A stretch of DNA of 64,000 nt from JALHUB01 sp963719465 (GCA_963719465.1 OY970386.1:744001-808000); one strand, 5' to 3'. Counted from the first letter of the stretch, positions 37,372 through 47,005 are shown. Notes: generated from the letters alone by a model not told the origin. Program-made: numbers and translations.

Positions 37372-38131
37372 ATGCGTCAGACAATTTGCTTCATCGCCGC
37401 CGCTATGGTGCTGCTGGCGAGCGCCTGTGGCGGCAAGAGTGGCAAGGCATCGCAGAGCGTCGCGGCCAGCGACAGCCCGACGCCCCAGCCGACGGCCGCG
37501 GCCACCGTTCCGCCGACCGTCCCTCCGCCGTCGGTGTCTCAGGCGGACCTTCCCGGGATGGTCATTACTGCGAAGGATTCTCGCCGCTCCTTATAGCGAC
37601 TTCGTGATGGACCCTTCCACCTCCGGCCCGCGGGCTCGTGACATGGTTATCGAGGATGCCTGTGATCCGCAGAGGCAAGCGCGAGAGCTCGTCTCGACCA
37701 ACTGGGTTGCGGAATACTACACCGAGTTCGAGTCACCCACCGAAGACGGACAGGCGGCTGACGGCACATTCGATATCAGTTCCAGCGCGGACCTCTTCGT
37801 GAACGAGGCGGGAGGCGCCGCCGGCTTCAAGGCGATGGTCGGCGACGAGCTTCGGGCGGCGAACTCTCAGTGCCAGAGCGCCAATATGGGCTCGGTAACA
37901 CCGTTCGATTTCCCGACGATTGGGGATGAATCATGGGGCGCCACCGCCACCGCGACATTCTCCGGAGTGAGCGGCCTAGTCTCCGCCGTCTTCACGAGTG
38001 TCGTTGCCAGGAGTGGACAGGTTGTCGTCACGGTGAGCATCGTCCAAATTGGAGGACAGGGACTTCCCGACGAGACCGAACGCCTGGCTCAGCTTATGAT
38101 CCAGCGCATCAGCGGCTCCCCAAACGTCTAG
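37372..38131 (+). CDS. Secreted lipoprotein of unknown function, frameshifted in the sequence
   Basis: The N-terminal part is a lipoprotein signal with lipobox LASAC (Cys near residue 20), then a Ser/Thr/Pro-rich linker and DLPGMVITAKD. The frame breaks at GATTC (37576-37580). Removing one T gives GATC and joins AKD to LAAPYSDFVMDPSTSGPRA, after which about 180 residues continue to the stop at 38131 (252 residues in all). I do not recognise the domain. It is probably surface-anchored. The flanking acs and SDR genes give no functional hint. Confidence 0.7.
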
Positions 38132-38322
38132 AGAGCCAGCGTTTCCTTCTCGGCCCCTCCAGCCGCCGACACCGGGGTGCCATCGAACGCAGGGGCGTCA
38201 TCCAGGGGATTCGCCGAATTGACCGCCGGCGTATACCCCACTAGGATTCCGCTGACAGGGATTGCCCGCGATCCGGCTCCGTCATCAAGCCCAGCCTCGA
38301 ACGGAGTGGGGAAAGGATGAGC

Positions 38323-38469
38323 ATGATGCGTCGTTCTCCGCTGTTCGCTGCCGTCACGCTCACAGCGCTGGTCTCGACGACTTTCCTCCTGAGGTCCCGA
38401 GCGCGTCACGAAAGGCGGCCTGGCGAGCCTCGCCCTCCTCTCTTCATCTGCGGTTCGCCTGCCTGCTAA
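38323..38469 (+). CDS. Possible small hydrophobic-leader ORF upstream of the SDR gene
   Basis: A 48-codon frame starting MMRRSPLFAAVTLTALVSTT and ending one base before the SDR start. GGGGAAAGG (38308-38316) gives a plausible ribosome-binding site. The N-terminus looks like a signal or membrane segment; the rest is Arg/Pro-rich and unlike any family I know. It could be a real small protein, a leader for coupled translation, or chance. The rest of 38132-38322 shows nothing. Confidence 0.25.
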   Translation: MMRRSPLFAAVTLTALVSTTFLLRSRARHERRPGEPRPPLFICGSPAC

Positions 38470-38470
38470 T

Positions 38471-39217
38471 ATGGAATCGATGGAAGTGAAGGACAGGGTC
38501 GCGATTGTTACCGGCGCGTCGGGCGGCATCGGCCTGGCGACGGCACGGCTGCTGGCGGAGCGCGGCGCGAAGGTTGCCCTCGTCGCTCGCTCGGTCGACA
38601 AGCTCGCCGCGGCCTGCGAAGACTTTCCCGACTCCCTCGTCGCCGCCGCCGACATGAGCGTCGAGCCCCAGGTTAGCGATATGGTTCGGCGAGTCCAGGC
38701 ACACTACGGCCGCATCGACATCCTCGTCAACTGCGCCGGCCGCGGCTACGACGCGCCTGCGGAGTTCACCGATACTGACGAGCTGCGACGGCTGTTCGAG
38801 CTGGACGTCATCGGGCCGCTGGTCGCCATGCAGCGCGTCATCCCCATCATGCGACGACAGGGCGGCGGCGCCATCGTCAACGTCAGCTCCGGGACGTCGC
38901 TGATGAACCTGCCGTACATGGGCGGCTATTCGGGCGTGAAGCGGGCGCTCAACGGCATTACCCTGGCCGCGCGCGAGGAGTTGAAGGACGACGGCATCGT
39001 CGTGAGCGTGGTCTACCCGTACATGGCGGCGACGGACTTCGAGGAGAACACCATCGTCGACAGCCACGTGCCGCAATGGGAAGGTGGCGGCGAAGGGCTG
39101 CGCCCGCCGGACCCGCCGGAGCACGTTGCGAGCCTCATTCTGAACGTCATCGAGAGCGGCGAGGCGGAGGCGTACGCACACCACTGGATGCGGCCACCAG
39201 GCTCGTCCGGCGCCTGA
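38471..39217 (+). CDS. Short-chain dehydrogenase/reductase
   Basis: A 248-residue NAD(P)-dependent oxidoreductase of the classical SDR type. The cofactor motif TGASGGIGLATARLLAERGA is at residues 14-33, NCAGRG near 88, catalytic Ser in IVNVSSGTS, and the YxxxK pair in GGYSGVKRALNG. The substrate is unknown. An internal ATG at 38480 (MEVKDRVAIV) is an equally good start. It converges on the acyl-CoA synthetase-like gene with a 3-bp gap. Confidence 0.92.
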   Translation: MESMEVKDRVAIVTGASGGIGLATARLLAERGAKVALVARSVDKLAAACEDFPDSLVAAADMSVEPQVSDMVRRVQAHYGRIDILVNCAGRGYDAPAEFTDTDELRRLFELDVIGPLVAMQRVIPIMRRQGGGAIVNVSSGTSLMNLPYMGGYSGVKRALNGITLAAREELKDDGIVVSVVYPYMAATDFEENTIVDSHVPQWEGGGEGLRPPDPPEHVASLILNVIESGEAEAYAHHWMRPPGSSGA

Positions 39218-39220
39218 GGT

Positions 39221-40663
39221 CTATGCGGAAGGCTCGCGATCCTGCTCTTCGAGCCAGCGCCAGTAGCCGGTGAACTTGTAGAGCGCCCGGCAGGCCCGCT
39301 CCATGCTCTTGAAGACCGGTATCCCCGCCTTCAGCAGCTTTGCGCTCACCTGCAGCCGGTCCTTTTCCGTCGTCAGCCGCTCGTTGGTGCTGCGAATCGC
39401 CACGACAAACGGCTGGCGGTGCGGCTTTTTCGAGAACTTGACGTAGTACTGCGCCAGGTCACGGGCGCCGCCCCACCAGGGCAGGTTCCGCGGGAAGACC
39501 TGCGCCGTCATCAGGATGATGTCGACGACCGGGTCTCTCGCCACGGTCTCGACGACGCGCATGAAGTCTTCGGCGCCGCGCAACTGCATCGACACGTCGA
39601 GCGGGTTCCGCACGCTCGTTCCCGCCACCCCGACGAACTCGCGCAGTTCTTTCTGGATGCTGTCCGAGATGTCGGGCACCAACAGGCCCTCGCGCACGCA
39701 GATGTCGGTCGTGATGACACCGTTCCCGCCGGCGCTGCCGATGAGCGCGGTGCCGCGGCCGGTGCAAGGCGGCAGGCGGACGAACGCCTGCAGCGTATCG
39801 ACCAGCTCTTCGATTGAGTCCACGCGGATTGCGCCGGATTGCGCGAAGAAAGCGCCCCAGACCGCTTCCTGGCCGGCAAGCGAGCCGGTATGCGATGCAA
39901 CGGCTCGGGCGCCCGCCGCGGTCAGCCCGCCCTTGAGGATAATGACGGGCTTCTTCGGCGCGATGCGCTGGACCATTCGGAGAAGCTTCGGCCCGTCGTG
40001 CACGCCTTCCAGGTACATGCCGATGAACTTCGTCTCCGGGTCGTTCTCGAAGTACTCCAGGTAGTCGGTGCAATCGAGGACGTAGCCGTTGCCGTAGGAG
40101 ATGACCTTGCTCATGCGCAGGCCGTAGTCCGGCGCCATGCGGACGATCTCGCTTCCGAGCGCGCCGCTCTGGGTGAGGACGCCGATCGGGCCGACCTCGT
40201 CCGGCAGGTTGCCCCAGGGCGAGATCTTGCCGCGCGGCGAGTAGATGCCCATGCAGTTCGGCCCGACGATATTCAGCTTACCGCGCGCCGCTATCTCGCG
40301 CAGCTTCTCGGCCAGCGCGACGCCCTCCTCCTCGCCGGTCTCCGCGAAGCCGGCGGTGAACATATGGATGTTGTGGATGCCGCAGTCGATGCACTCCTGC
40401 AGCGACTCCTCGGCCCTCGACGCGTTGACGGCCATGATGACGAGGTCGGGCACCTCCGGTAGCGAGGCGAGCGAAGGATAGCACTTGAGCCCCATGATCT
40501 CGTCGGTCGACGGGTTTATCGGATAGATGTTGCCTTCGTACCCCATGGACTGGATCGACCAGATGAACTGGTTGCCGCCGCCGCGCAGCCTCGTCCGCGA
40601 AGCGCCGAGCACGGCGACGGACCGGGGCGTGAACGCTTTTTCCAGCTCAGGATTCCAGGCCAT
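39221..40663 (-). CDS. ADP-forming acetate/acyl-CoA synthetase alpha-subunit-like protein
   Basis: A 480-residue protein with a CoA-binding Rossmann domain (AFTPRSVAVLGASRTRLRGG) and two succinyl-CoA-ligase-like domains. VGPNCMGIYSPRGKISP and VASHTGSLAGQEAVWG are diagnostic; the His in SHTGSLAG is the phosphorylated residue in the alpha subunits of acetyl-CoA synthetase (ADP-forming). The ATP-grasp beta part is absent from the gene and the surroundings. It may work with a beta subunit encoded elsewhere, or use another acyl acid. The next gene upstream on the same strand is a hydrolase, six bases away. Confidence 0.87.
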   Translation of the reverse strand: MAWNPELEKAFTPRSVAVLGASRTRLRGGGNQFIWSIQSMGYEGNIYPINPSTDEIMGLKCYPSLASLPEVPDLVIMAVNASRAEESLQECIDCGIHNIHMFTAGFAETGEEEGVALAEKLREIAARGKLNIVGPNCMGIYSPRGKISPWGNLPDEVGPIGVLTQSGALGSEIVRMAPDYGLRMSKVISYGNGYVLDCTDYLEYFENDPETKFIGMYLEGVHDGPKLLRMVQRIAPKKPVIILKGGLTAAGARAVASHTGSLAGQEAVWGAFFAQSGAIRVDSIEELVDTLQAFVRLPPCTGRGTALIGSAGGNGVITTDICVREGLLVPDISDSIQKELREFVGVAGTSVRNPLDVSMQLRGAEDFMRVVETVARDPVVDIILMTAQVFPRNLPWWGGARDLAQYYVKFSKKPHRQPFVVAIRSTNERLTTEKDRLQVSAKLLKAGIPVFKSMERACRALYKFTGYWRWLEEQDREPSA

Positions 40664-40669
40664 GTGGCG

Positions 40670-41485
40670 CTAGCTCTCCTTCCCCTCTCGCTTCCCTTCC
40701 ACATCGGCCAGGAAGTCGAGAACGATGCGGCTGTATTCCTGCGGCGCCTCGAGCGCGGGCGTATGGCCCGTCGGGAGAAGCGCGAGCCGGCTGCCAGGGA
40801 TGGCCACCTGCGCCGCCCGGGCCATATCGACCGACATGAACTGGTCGCGCTCGCCGGCGATGATGAGCACGGGACAGGAGAGGCGGTCTATATCCGCCGG
40901 AGGCGACTGCATGACGGCTCCCCAGACGCGGGCGAAGGAGTGCGGATCGTTTGCCAGCTTGATGCGCTTGTAGCCTTCGAACAGCGCCGGGTCGCGCTCC
41001 TTGACGCCCGGCGAGAACGAGGCGGCGGTCATCCGCTCCGCTACCGCCTCCAGGTCACCGCGCTCCAACGCGTCGATAAGCCCCCGCCGTCGCTCGTCGG
41101 CGCCAGGCGGTCGCGCGCCCAATCCGACGCCGCTGTTCGAGAGAACGAGCGCTCGCACCATCTCCGGCTGCTCGATGGCGAACTGCAGTGCGACGCGCCC
41201 ACCCATGGAGTGACCGACGACGAAGGCATGGTCGATTCCCAGCGCGCGCAGTAGCTCCCGCAGGTCAGCGGCGAGGAGCGACACGTCAATCTCGGTATCG
41301 CCAAGCTGCGACTCGCCGAAGCCGCGGACGTCGTAAGTGAGGACGCGATAGCGGCGGGAGAACCGAGGCACCTGCCCGTCCCACATTCGAAGGCTGTCGC
41401 CGGCGCCGTGGATGAGGACGAGGGTATCGCCCTCGCCGGCGAGCTCGTAGTTGATCAGGACGCCGTTAGCGGGCAGCTTCGGCAC
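40670..41485 (-). CDS. Alpha/beta-fold hydrolase
   Basis: A 271-residue serine hydrolase fold. The oxyanion region is TLVLIHGAGDS, the nucleophile elbow GHSMGGRVALQF (Ser near residue 93), the acid is likely in IIAGERDQFMS, and the catalytic His in LLPTGHTPALEAP. It resembles 3-oxoadipate enol-lactonase-like and MhpC-like hydrolases, but the substrate cannot be fixed. It is probably co-transcribed with the following acyl-CoA synthetase-like gene (six-base gap), perhaps supplying it with an acid. Confidence 0.88.
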   Translation of the reverse strand: MPKLPANGVLINYELAGEGDTLVLIHGAGDSLRMWDGQVPRFSRRYRVLTYDVRGFGESQLGDTEIDVSLLAADLRELLRALGIDHAFVVGHSMGGRVALQFAIEQPEMVRALVLSNSGVGLGARPPGADERRRGLIDALERGDLEAVAERMTAASFSPGVKERDPALFEGYKRIKLANDPHSFARVWGAVMQSPPADIDRLSCPVLIIAGERDQFMSVDMARAAQVAIPGSRLALLPTGHTPALEAPQEYSRIVLDFLADVEGKREGKES

Positions 41486-41588
41486 GTCTCCTCCGTTATG
41501 CGATGACGGGATGCTTCCAGATGAAGCGCGGACAGGATTATTGTCGTTTCAGCTTGTGGATGAAGTCAACCTAGGAGACATGCCGTAG

Positions 41589-41608
41589 GGGAGGTCTTCA
41601 GACCTCCC
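41589..41608 (+). repeat. GGGAGGTCT palindrome
   Basis: GGGAGGTCTTCAGACCTCCC, 9-bp arms. It differs by one base from the copies at 23708 and 53616, and like them follows GTAGG. It adjoins the far end of the tandem array (41614-42108), whose units each keep half of this palindrome (AGACCTCCCG). Confidence 0.75.
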
Positions 41609-41613
41609 GGCGT

Positions 41614-42108
41614 CCTACACTGTCAGGCTGACCGGCGCTTCCAGCAACCGGGCCTCAATTCTTCGGGATGAAATCCCGAAGCCTTTTGTCCCACGCAGCT
41701 TTGCAGAGGCTGAGGGTTTCAACCCTCAGAACAGTCACTCCAGAAGCCCCATCGACAGACCTCCCGCCGTCTACAGCAGCAAGCTAACGGGCGACTCCAG
41801 CAATCGGGCCTCAATTCTTCGGGATGAAATCCCGAAGCCTTTTGTCCCACGCAGCTTTGCAGAGGCTGAGGGTTTCAACCCTCAGAACAGTCACTCCAGA
41901 AGCCCCATCGACAGACCTCCCGCCGTCTACAGCAGCAGGCTGACCGGCGATTCCAGCAATCGGGTCTCAATTCTTCGGGATGAAATCCCGAAGCCTTTTG
42001 TCCCACGCAGCTTTGCAGAGGCTGAGGGTTTCAACCCTCAGAACAGTCACTCCAGAAGCCCCATCGACAGACCTCCCGCCGTCTACAGCAGCAAGCTAAC
42101 GGGCGACT
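41614..42108 (-). repeat. Tandem array, 156-bp period, containing copies of the E2 gene 3' end
   Basis: Three full 156-bp units (41641-41796, 41797-41952, 41953-42108) plus a partial edge. Read on the minus strand, each unit carries an E2-like coding tail ending in TAG, half a GGGAGGTCT palindrome, hairpin X (at 42022, 41866 and 41710, exact 20-mer as at 1128) and a Y-like hairpin (CTTCGGGAT/ATCCCGAAG arms at 41973, 41817, 41661). The tails at 42083 and 41770 are identical, the one at 41926 differs by four synonymous changes, and the one at 41614 encodes RLLEAPVSLTV. Confidence 0.85.
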
Positions 42109-43319
42109 CCAGCAATCGCTTGATCTCGCCGAGGAACTGCGCTCCCAGCGCCCCGTCCGTCACCCGGTGGTCGCCGGAAAGGGCCGCGCGCATCACGTCG
42201 ACAACCTCGATATCGCCGTCTCGCGCGACCGGCTGCGGCTTCACCCGTCCGACGCCCAGGATCGCCGTTTGCGGCGGCTGAATGATCGCGATGAGCTCGT
42301 CGATGCCGTACATCCCCAGATTGCTGACCGTGAACGTGCCGGCGGCGAACTCGTCCGGCTTGAGCGCGCCCGATTTCGCCCGCTCCGCCAGGCTGCGGCT
42401 CGCCTGTCCGATCTCCACCAGGCTCTTGCGGCCGCAGTCGAGGATCGCCGGCGCGATCAGCCCGTCATCCAGCGCGATCGCGATGCAAACGTTCTGCGCC
42501 GCTTGCGGCTGAATCTGCTCGTCGACCATCCAGGCGTTGAACGTCGGATAGCGCTGAAGCGCCAGCGCCGACGCCTTCACGAGCAGGTCGTTCACCGAGA
42601 CGTGCTTCTCCTCGCCGAGCGCGGAGTTGAGCTGGGACCGGAAACGCTGCGCCTCCGTCATCTCGATATCGACCGCGACGTAGTAGTGCGGAGCCTCGCG
42701 CTTGCTCTTCGCCATTCGACGCGCTATCGCCTGCCGCATCCGGCTCACCGGCGCGGGTGGCGTCCCCTTTGCCTCGGGTCGCGCCTCCGACGGTCCTGGC
42801 GGAGGAGGTGGAGGCGGCGCCGCACGCCCCTGCAGAAACGCCTCGAACGTCCTCTCTCGTGATGCGACCTTCCGGACCGGTGCCGTGCACCTGCGCCAGG
42901 TCGACGCCCTTCTCCTCCGCCATGCGACGCGCCACAGGCGACGCATGAACGCGACCGTCGCCGCGGCCCGGCGGCTCCTGCGCCTGAGTCCGCGCGCCGG
43001 CGGCAGGTCGGGCTGCCCCTGTCATCGCGGGCTCGCGCTCGCGCCCGGCGGCCGGCGCCTCATACTTGGAAATGTCCTCATCGGCGGCGGCGAGCACCCC
43101 AATCACCTGGCCGACCGCGACCACGTCGCCCGGCTGGGCCAGCATCCTGCGAAAGACGCCGCCCTCGAACGCCTCGATCTCGATGTTCGCCTTGTCCGTC
43201 TCGATCTCGGCAATCGGCTCGCCGCGCTGTACCTCTTCGCCCTCTTTCTTCAGCCAGCGAATGAGCGTGCCTTCCTTCATGTCGGCGCCCATCTGCGGCA
43301 TAACGACTTCGTAGGCCAT
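42083..43319 (-). CDS. pdhC: Dihydrolipoyl acyltransferase (E2) of a 2-oxoacid dehydrogenase complex, frameshifted in the sequence
   Basis: Core acyltransferase. The lipoyl domain is at residues 1-77 with the modified Lys in EIETDKANIEIEAFEGG. An E3-binding domain (ASPVARRMAEEKGVDLAQVH) precedes a Pro linker and a catalytic domain with ALSGDHRVTDGALGAQFL (active His-Asp). The frame breaks at GAACGTC (42845-42851); removing one base gives GRITREDVEAFLQ and a 411-residue protein. A good AGGAGGAGG site precedes ATG 43319. The coding tail RLLESPVSLLL is repeated downstream in the array. Confidence 0.9.
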
Positions 43320-43332
43320 CGTCCTCCTCCTC

Positions 43333-44305
43333 TCAGCGCATCGCCAGCGCCGCGTCGACGATCTGTTGCTCGCTGGGCAGCGCCGCCCGTTCCAACTCGT
43401 GCGCGTAGGGCATCGGCACGTCGGCGCCGCAAACGCGGGCGACCGGCGCATCGAGGTAGTCGAAGGCGAGTTCCTGGATACGGGCGACAATCTCGCCGGC
43501 AAAGCCGCCGAAGCACCAGTCGTCCTCTACGACGATAGCGCGGCCGGTCTTCTTCACCGAGTTGACGATCGTCTCGAACGTCCAGCGGCCGCAGCGTTCG
43601 CAGATTCAGGACTTCCGCCTGCATTCCCTGGCTGGCCAGCATCTCCGCGGCCCGCAGCGCCTGATGCACACTCCCCGAGTAGCCGACAAGCGTGACGTCG
43701 CCGCCTTCGCGGATAACCTGCGCCTGCCCGAACGGCACCGCGTAGTCCTCCTCCGGCACCTCGCCGTGCAGCCCGTAGATCGCCGTGTGCTCGACGAAAA
43801 TGACCGGATTCTCCTCCCGTAGGGCCGTCTTCAGCAGGCCGCGCGCGTCGTACGGAGTCGACGGCGTCGCGACCTTCAGACCCGGCACGTGCGCGTACCA
43901 GCCGGCCAGGTCGTGCGAGTGCTGCGCGCCGAGCTGGCTGCCGCCGCCGCTGGCCATGCGGATGACCAGCGGCACGTTTATCTGCCCGCCGGACATGTAG
44001 TGCAACTTCGAGGCGTTGTTGATGATCTGGTCGAAGGCGAGGAAGCTGAAGTTGATGGTCATCAGCTCGATGACGGGACGTAGCCCGCCCATCGCGGCGC
44101 CGATGCCGCAGCCTACGACCACCGATTCCGAGATCGGCGTGTCGTAGACCCGCTCCTCGCCGAACTCCTGCAGCAGGCCGCGCGTGACGCCGTAGGAGCC
44201 GCCGTAGGCGCCGATGTCCTCGCCCATCAGCACCATGCGTTCGTCCTGCTGCAGCTCTTCCCGCAGCGTCTGCCGAAGCGCTTCGCGAATAGTCGTCTCA
44301 GGCAT
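43333..44305 (-). CDS. pdhB: 2-oxoacid dehydrogenase E1 beta subunit, frameshifted in the sequence
   Basis: Beta subunit of the thiamine-diphosphate-dependent E1. It starts TTIREALRQTLREELQQDER, with GEDIGAYGGSYGVTRGL and PISESVVVGCGIGAAMGG. The transketolase C-terminal domain has TGRAIVVEDDWCFGGFAGEI. The frame breaks at GAACGTC (43576-43582); removing one base gives RPLDVETIVNSVKKTGRA and a 323-residue protein, the usual length. It overlaps the E1 alpha gene by eight bases and precedes the E2 gene by 13 bases. Confidence 0.9.
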
Positions 44306-45302
44306 TGGCCTGCTCCTTGTAAACGTTCTCGTAGAGCGTCGAAAGGTCGGGCGACGGGCTTTGCTCGGCGAACCGCACGGCCTCGTTCACCTCCGCCTCG
44401 ATCTCCTCCTGCATTCGCTTGATCGCCTCGTCGTCGATGACACCCCATTCCCGCAGCCGCTGCTCGAAGAGGACGATGGGGTCGCGGACGCGCCACTGCG
44501 CCACCTCCTCCTTCGTCCGGTAGAACTCCGGGTCAGCCATGGAGTGCCCGCGGAATCGATACGTCACCGACTCGACGAAGTAGGGCCCGTTGCCCTCGCG
44601 CGCGTGCTGCGCCGCCTTTCGAACGACGTCGCGGACCGCGAGGACGTCCATGCCATCGACCCTCTCCGCGCCCATGTTGTAGGCGCAGGCCCGGCGATAG
44701 ACTTCGCTCTCGGCGGAGACGCGGTTAATCTGCGTGCCCATCCCGTAGAAGTTGTTCTCGCAAAGAAAGACGACGGGCAGCGACCAGACGGACGCCAGGT
44801 TTAGCGATTCGTGGAACTCGCCCTGGTTCACGGCCCCGTCGCCGAAGAAGCAAATCACGATGCGGTTCGTCTTCAGGTGCTTGCTGGCGAAAGCGAGACC
44901 GCAGGCGACCGGCAGGTGCCCGCCGACGATGGCGTAGCCGCCCATAAAGTGGCGCGAAACGTCGAACAGGTGCATGGAGCCGCCGCGCCCCTTGCTGACG
45001 CCGGTCACGCGTCCGAAAAGCTCCGCCATGAGCGCCTTCGGATCGAGGCCGCGGGCGAGCGCCTGACCGTGGTCGCGGTAATGGCTGACGACGTAGTCGT
45101 CGGAAGCGACCGCGGCTATGGCGCCGACGCCCGTCGCCTCCTGGCCGATGTAGAGGTGAAGGAAGCCGGCGATGTTGCCGCGGGCGTACATCTCCGCCGA
45201 CTTCTCCTCGAAGCGCCGGATGAGCATCATCTGCCGCAACAGCCCGACGAGCTCTTCCGGCGAGCCGGCCTGCTCTCTCTTCAGCGTTTTGGCTGTTGTC
45301 AT
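44298..45302 (-). CDS. pdhA: 2-oxoacid dehydrogenase E1 alpha subunit
   Basis: A 334-residue alpha subunit that binds thiamine diphosphate and decarboxylates the 2-oxoacid. The cofactor motif is CFFGDGAVNQGEFHESLNLA. The phosphorylation-loop region reads YRFRGHSMADPEFYR, and GGSMHLFDVSRHFMGG is the PDH-type block. The sequence favours pyruvate as substrate over branched-chain acids, by overall resemblance. It overlaps both neighbours (ATGA with lpdA upstream, eight bases with the beta subunit), giving tight translational coupling. Confidence 0.94.
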   Translation of the reverse strand: MTTAKTLKREQAGSPEELVGLLRQMMLIRRFEEKSAEMYARGNIAGFLHLYIGQEATGVGAIAAVASDDYVVSHYRDHGQALARGLDPKALMAELFGRVTGVSKGRGGSMHLFDVSRHFMGGYAIVGGHLPVACGLAFASKHLKTNRIVICFFGDGAVNQGEFHESLNLASVWSLPVVFLCENNFYGMGTQINRVSAESEVYRRACAYNMGAERVDGMDVLAVRDVVRKAAQHAREGNGPYFVESVTYRFRGHSMADPEFYRTKEEVAQWRVRDPIVLFEQRLREWGVIDDEAIKRMQEEIEAEVNEAVRFAEQSPSPDLSTLYENVYKEQANA

Positions 45303-46711
45303 GCCGTTTCCCCCCTCGAGGGCGCCGTCCAGAAATGGATGGCCCTGCCCTCGGCCGCAAGCGCGGCCTCTTTCACCGCCTCTGAGAGCGTCGGATGCGC
45401 GTGCACCGTGCGAGTCAGGTCATCGAGGGTGCTCTCCATGGCCAGCGCCAGCGCCGCTTCGGCAATCAACTCCGTCGCCTCGGCGCCGATGATGTGGACG
45501 CCCAGCACTTCGCCGTAGTCGGCCTCAGCCACCACCTTCACGAAGCCGTCCATCTCCGCAGCGGCCATCGCCTTGCCGTTGGCGCGGAACGGGAAGCGGC
45601 CCGTCTTCACCTGGTAGCCGCGTTCGCGCGCCTGCGCTTCCGTCAGCCCGCAGGACGCCACCTGCGGCTGGCAGTAGGTGCAGCGCGGGGTCTTCACGTA
45701 GTCGGGCTTGGCGGGCTCGAGCCCGGCGATGTCCTCGACGGCGATGACGCCCTGGTCCTGCGCGACGTGCGCCAGCATGAGCTTGCCGGTCACGTCACCG
45801 ATGGCGTAGACGCCGGGGACGTTCGTCTTCATGCGATCGTCAACCTGCGCGAAGCCGCGCTCCGTCGCCACGCCCAGCGCTTCGATGCCCATGCCGTCGC
45901 TCTTGCCGCCGAACCCGACCGCGATGAGCGCTTTCTCGGCGTTGACCTCTCGGTCGTCGCCGCCCGCGCTCACGGAAAGCCACGCTTTTCCGCTCTCGAC
46001 CCGCAGTTCCTTCACCTCCGCCCTCGTCATGAACTCAATGCCCTGTTGTTTGAACGACCGCTCGAGCTGGCGGGAGACATCCTCGTCCTCGAGCGGCAGC
46101 AGGCGGTCCAGCAGCTCGACGATGGTGACTTTGGAGCCGTACGCCGCGTACAGATAGGCGAACTCGACTCCGACGGGGCCAGCGCCGACGATAGCGATGC
46201 TCTCCGGCGCCTGCCGCAGCTCCAGCGCCTCGCGGCTGGTCATGACGGTCGAGCCCTCGATTGCAATGCCGGGCAGCGTGCGGGCGAAGCCGCCGCTGGC
46301 GATGATCACGTTCTTCGCCTGCACGACGGCGCCCGACGGCTCCACGGCGACTTCGCCGGCGCTCTTCAGCGCTCCCGCGCCTCTGATGATGTCGACGCCG
46401 TTCTTCTGGAGCAGGAACTCGACGCCGCTGACCATGCGGTCGACGACCTGGCGGCTGCGGTCGACGGCGGCGGCGAAGTCGAAGCGCGGGTTATCGCAAG
46501 CCATGCCGAACTCCTGGCCGCGCCGGACGAGGCGGATAAGATCGGCGTTAGTCAGCAGGGCCTTGGAAGGGATGCAACCCCAGTTGAGACAGACGCCGCC
46601 GATGCGGTCCTTTTCGATAAGGGCGGTCTTGAGGTTGAGCTGTCCGGCCCGGATTGCGGCGACGTAGCCACCCGGCCCGCCCCCGATTATCGCTACATCG
46701 TACTCCGCCAT
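45299..46711 (-). CDS. lpdA: Dihydrolipoyl dehydrogenase (E3)
   Basis: A 470-residue flavoprotein reoxidising the lipoyl groups of E2. FAD motif IIGGGPGGYVAAIRAGQL is near residue 8, the redox-active disulfide in GGVCLNWGCIPSKALL, the NAD motif VGAGPVGVEFAYLYAAYG near 180, and the C-terminal HAHPTLSEAVKEAAL with the catalytic His-Glu pair. It is the first gene of the lpdA-pdhA-pdhB-pdhC operon, which supplies acetyl-CoA. Confidence 0.95.
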   Translation of the reverse strand: MAEYDVAIIGGGPGGYVAAIRAGQLNLKTALIEKDRIGGVCLNWGCIPSKALLTNADLIRLVRRGQEFGMACDNPRFDFAAAVDRSRQVVDRMVSGVEFLLQKNGVDIIRGAGALKSAGEVAVEPSGAVVQAKNVIIASGGFARTLPGIAIEGSTVMTSREALELRQAPESIAIVGAGPVGVEFAYLYAAYGSKVTIVELLDRLLPLEDEDVSRQLERSFKQQGIEFMTRAEVKELRVESGKAWLSVSAGGDDREVNAEKALIAVGFGGKSDGMGIEALGVATERGFAQVDDRMKTNVPGVYAIGDVTGKLMLAHVAQDQGVIAVEDIAGLEPAKPDYVKTPRCTYCQPQVASCGLTEAQARERGYQVKTGRFPFRANGKAMAAAEMDGFVKVVAEADYGEVLGVHIIGAEATELIAEAALALAMESTLDDLTRTVHAHPTLSEAVKEAALAAEGRAIHFWTAPSRGETA

Positions 46712-46863
46712 GAGGCTCCTTCCCCGCAGCGCCGGCGAAAGACGCTCGGCCTTGGGAACGACGTCGAGGTCTTGCGATCGCGGGCCTTATCTTCATTGAA
46801 CCATCGGCGGATCAGGTTGTCAACGCGACGTTCTGCGCATCAGGCTGACGGTGCTGCTAGCAG

Positions 46864-46929
46864 CGCTGCCGCTTCGGCAAAAGCTACGCTGATCTTCCCA
46901 CCCACCCGCCTGCCTGCCGGCAGGCAGGC
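46864..46929 (-). repeat. Dispersed repeat, partial inverted copy 3, with flanking palindrome
   Basis: On the minus strand this reads GCGGGTGGGTGGGAAGA, a short variable stretch with CTTTTGCC, and GAAGCGGCAGCG, matching the last third of the repeats at 1581-1698 and 5061-5177. A perfect 22-bp palindrome (46908-46929, half-site GCCTGCCTGCC) adjoins it. It lies between the pdh operon and the cupin gene. Confidence 0.55.
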
Positions 46930-47005
46930 CCACACACGCGTTCCTGGAATCCGAAGATTCCCCGATCCGTCGGACAAGCGGAAGAGGAGCCTCGTTCCGA
47001 CAGCT

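Noticed and set aside
41614..42108. CRISPR array
   Set aside because: The units are 156 bp, nearly identical throughout and without unique spacers, and they include a coding tail and hairpins.
35232..44305. Programmed ribosomal frameshifting in acs, E2 and E1 beta
   Set aside because: No slippery heptamers, different shift sizes (acs needs two bases removed), essential unrelated enzymes, and all breaks at the same GAACGTC. A sequence-level cause is simpler.
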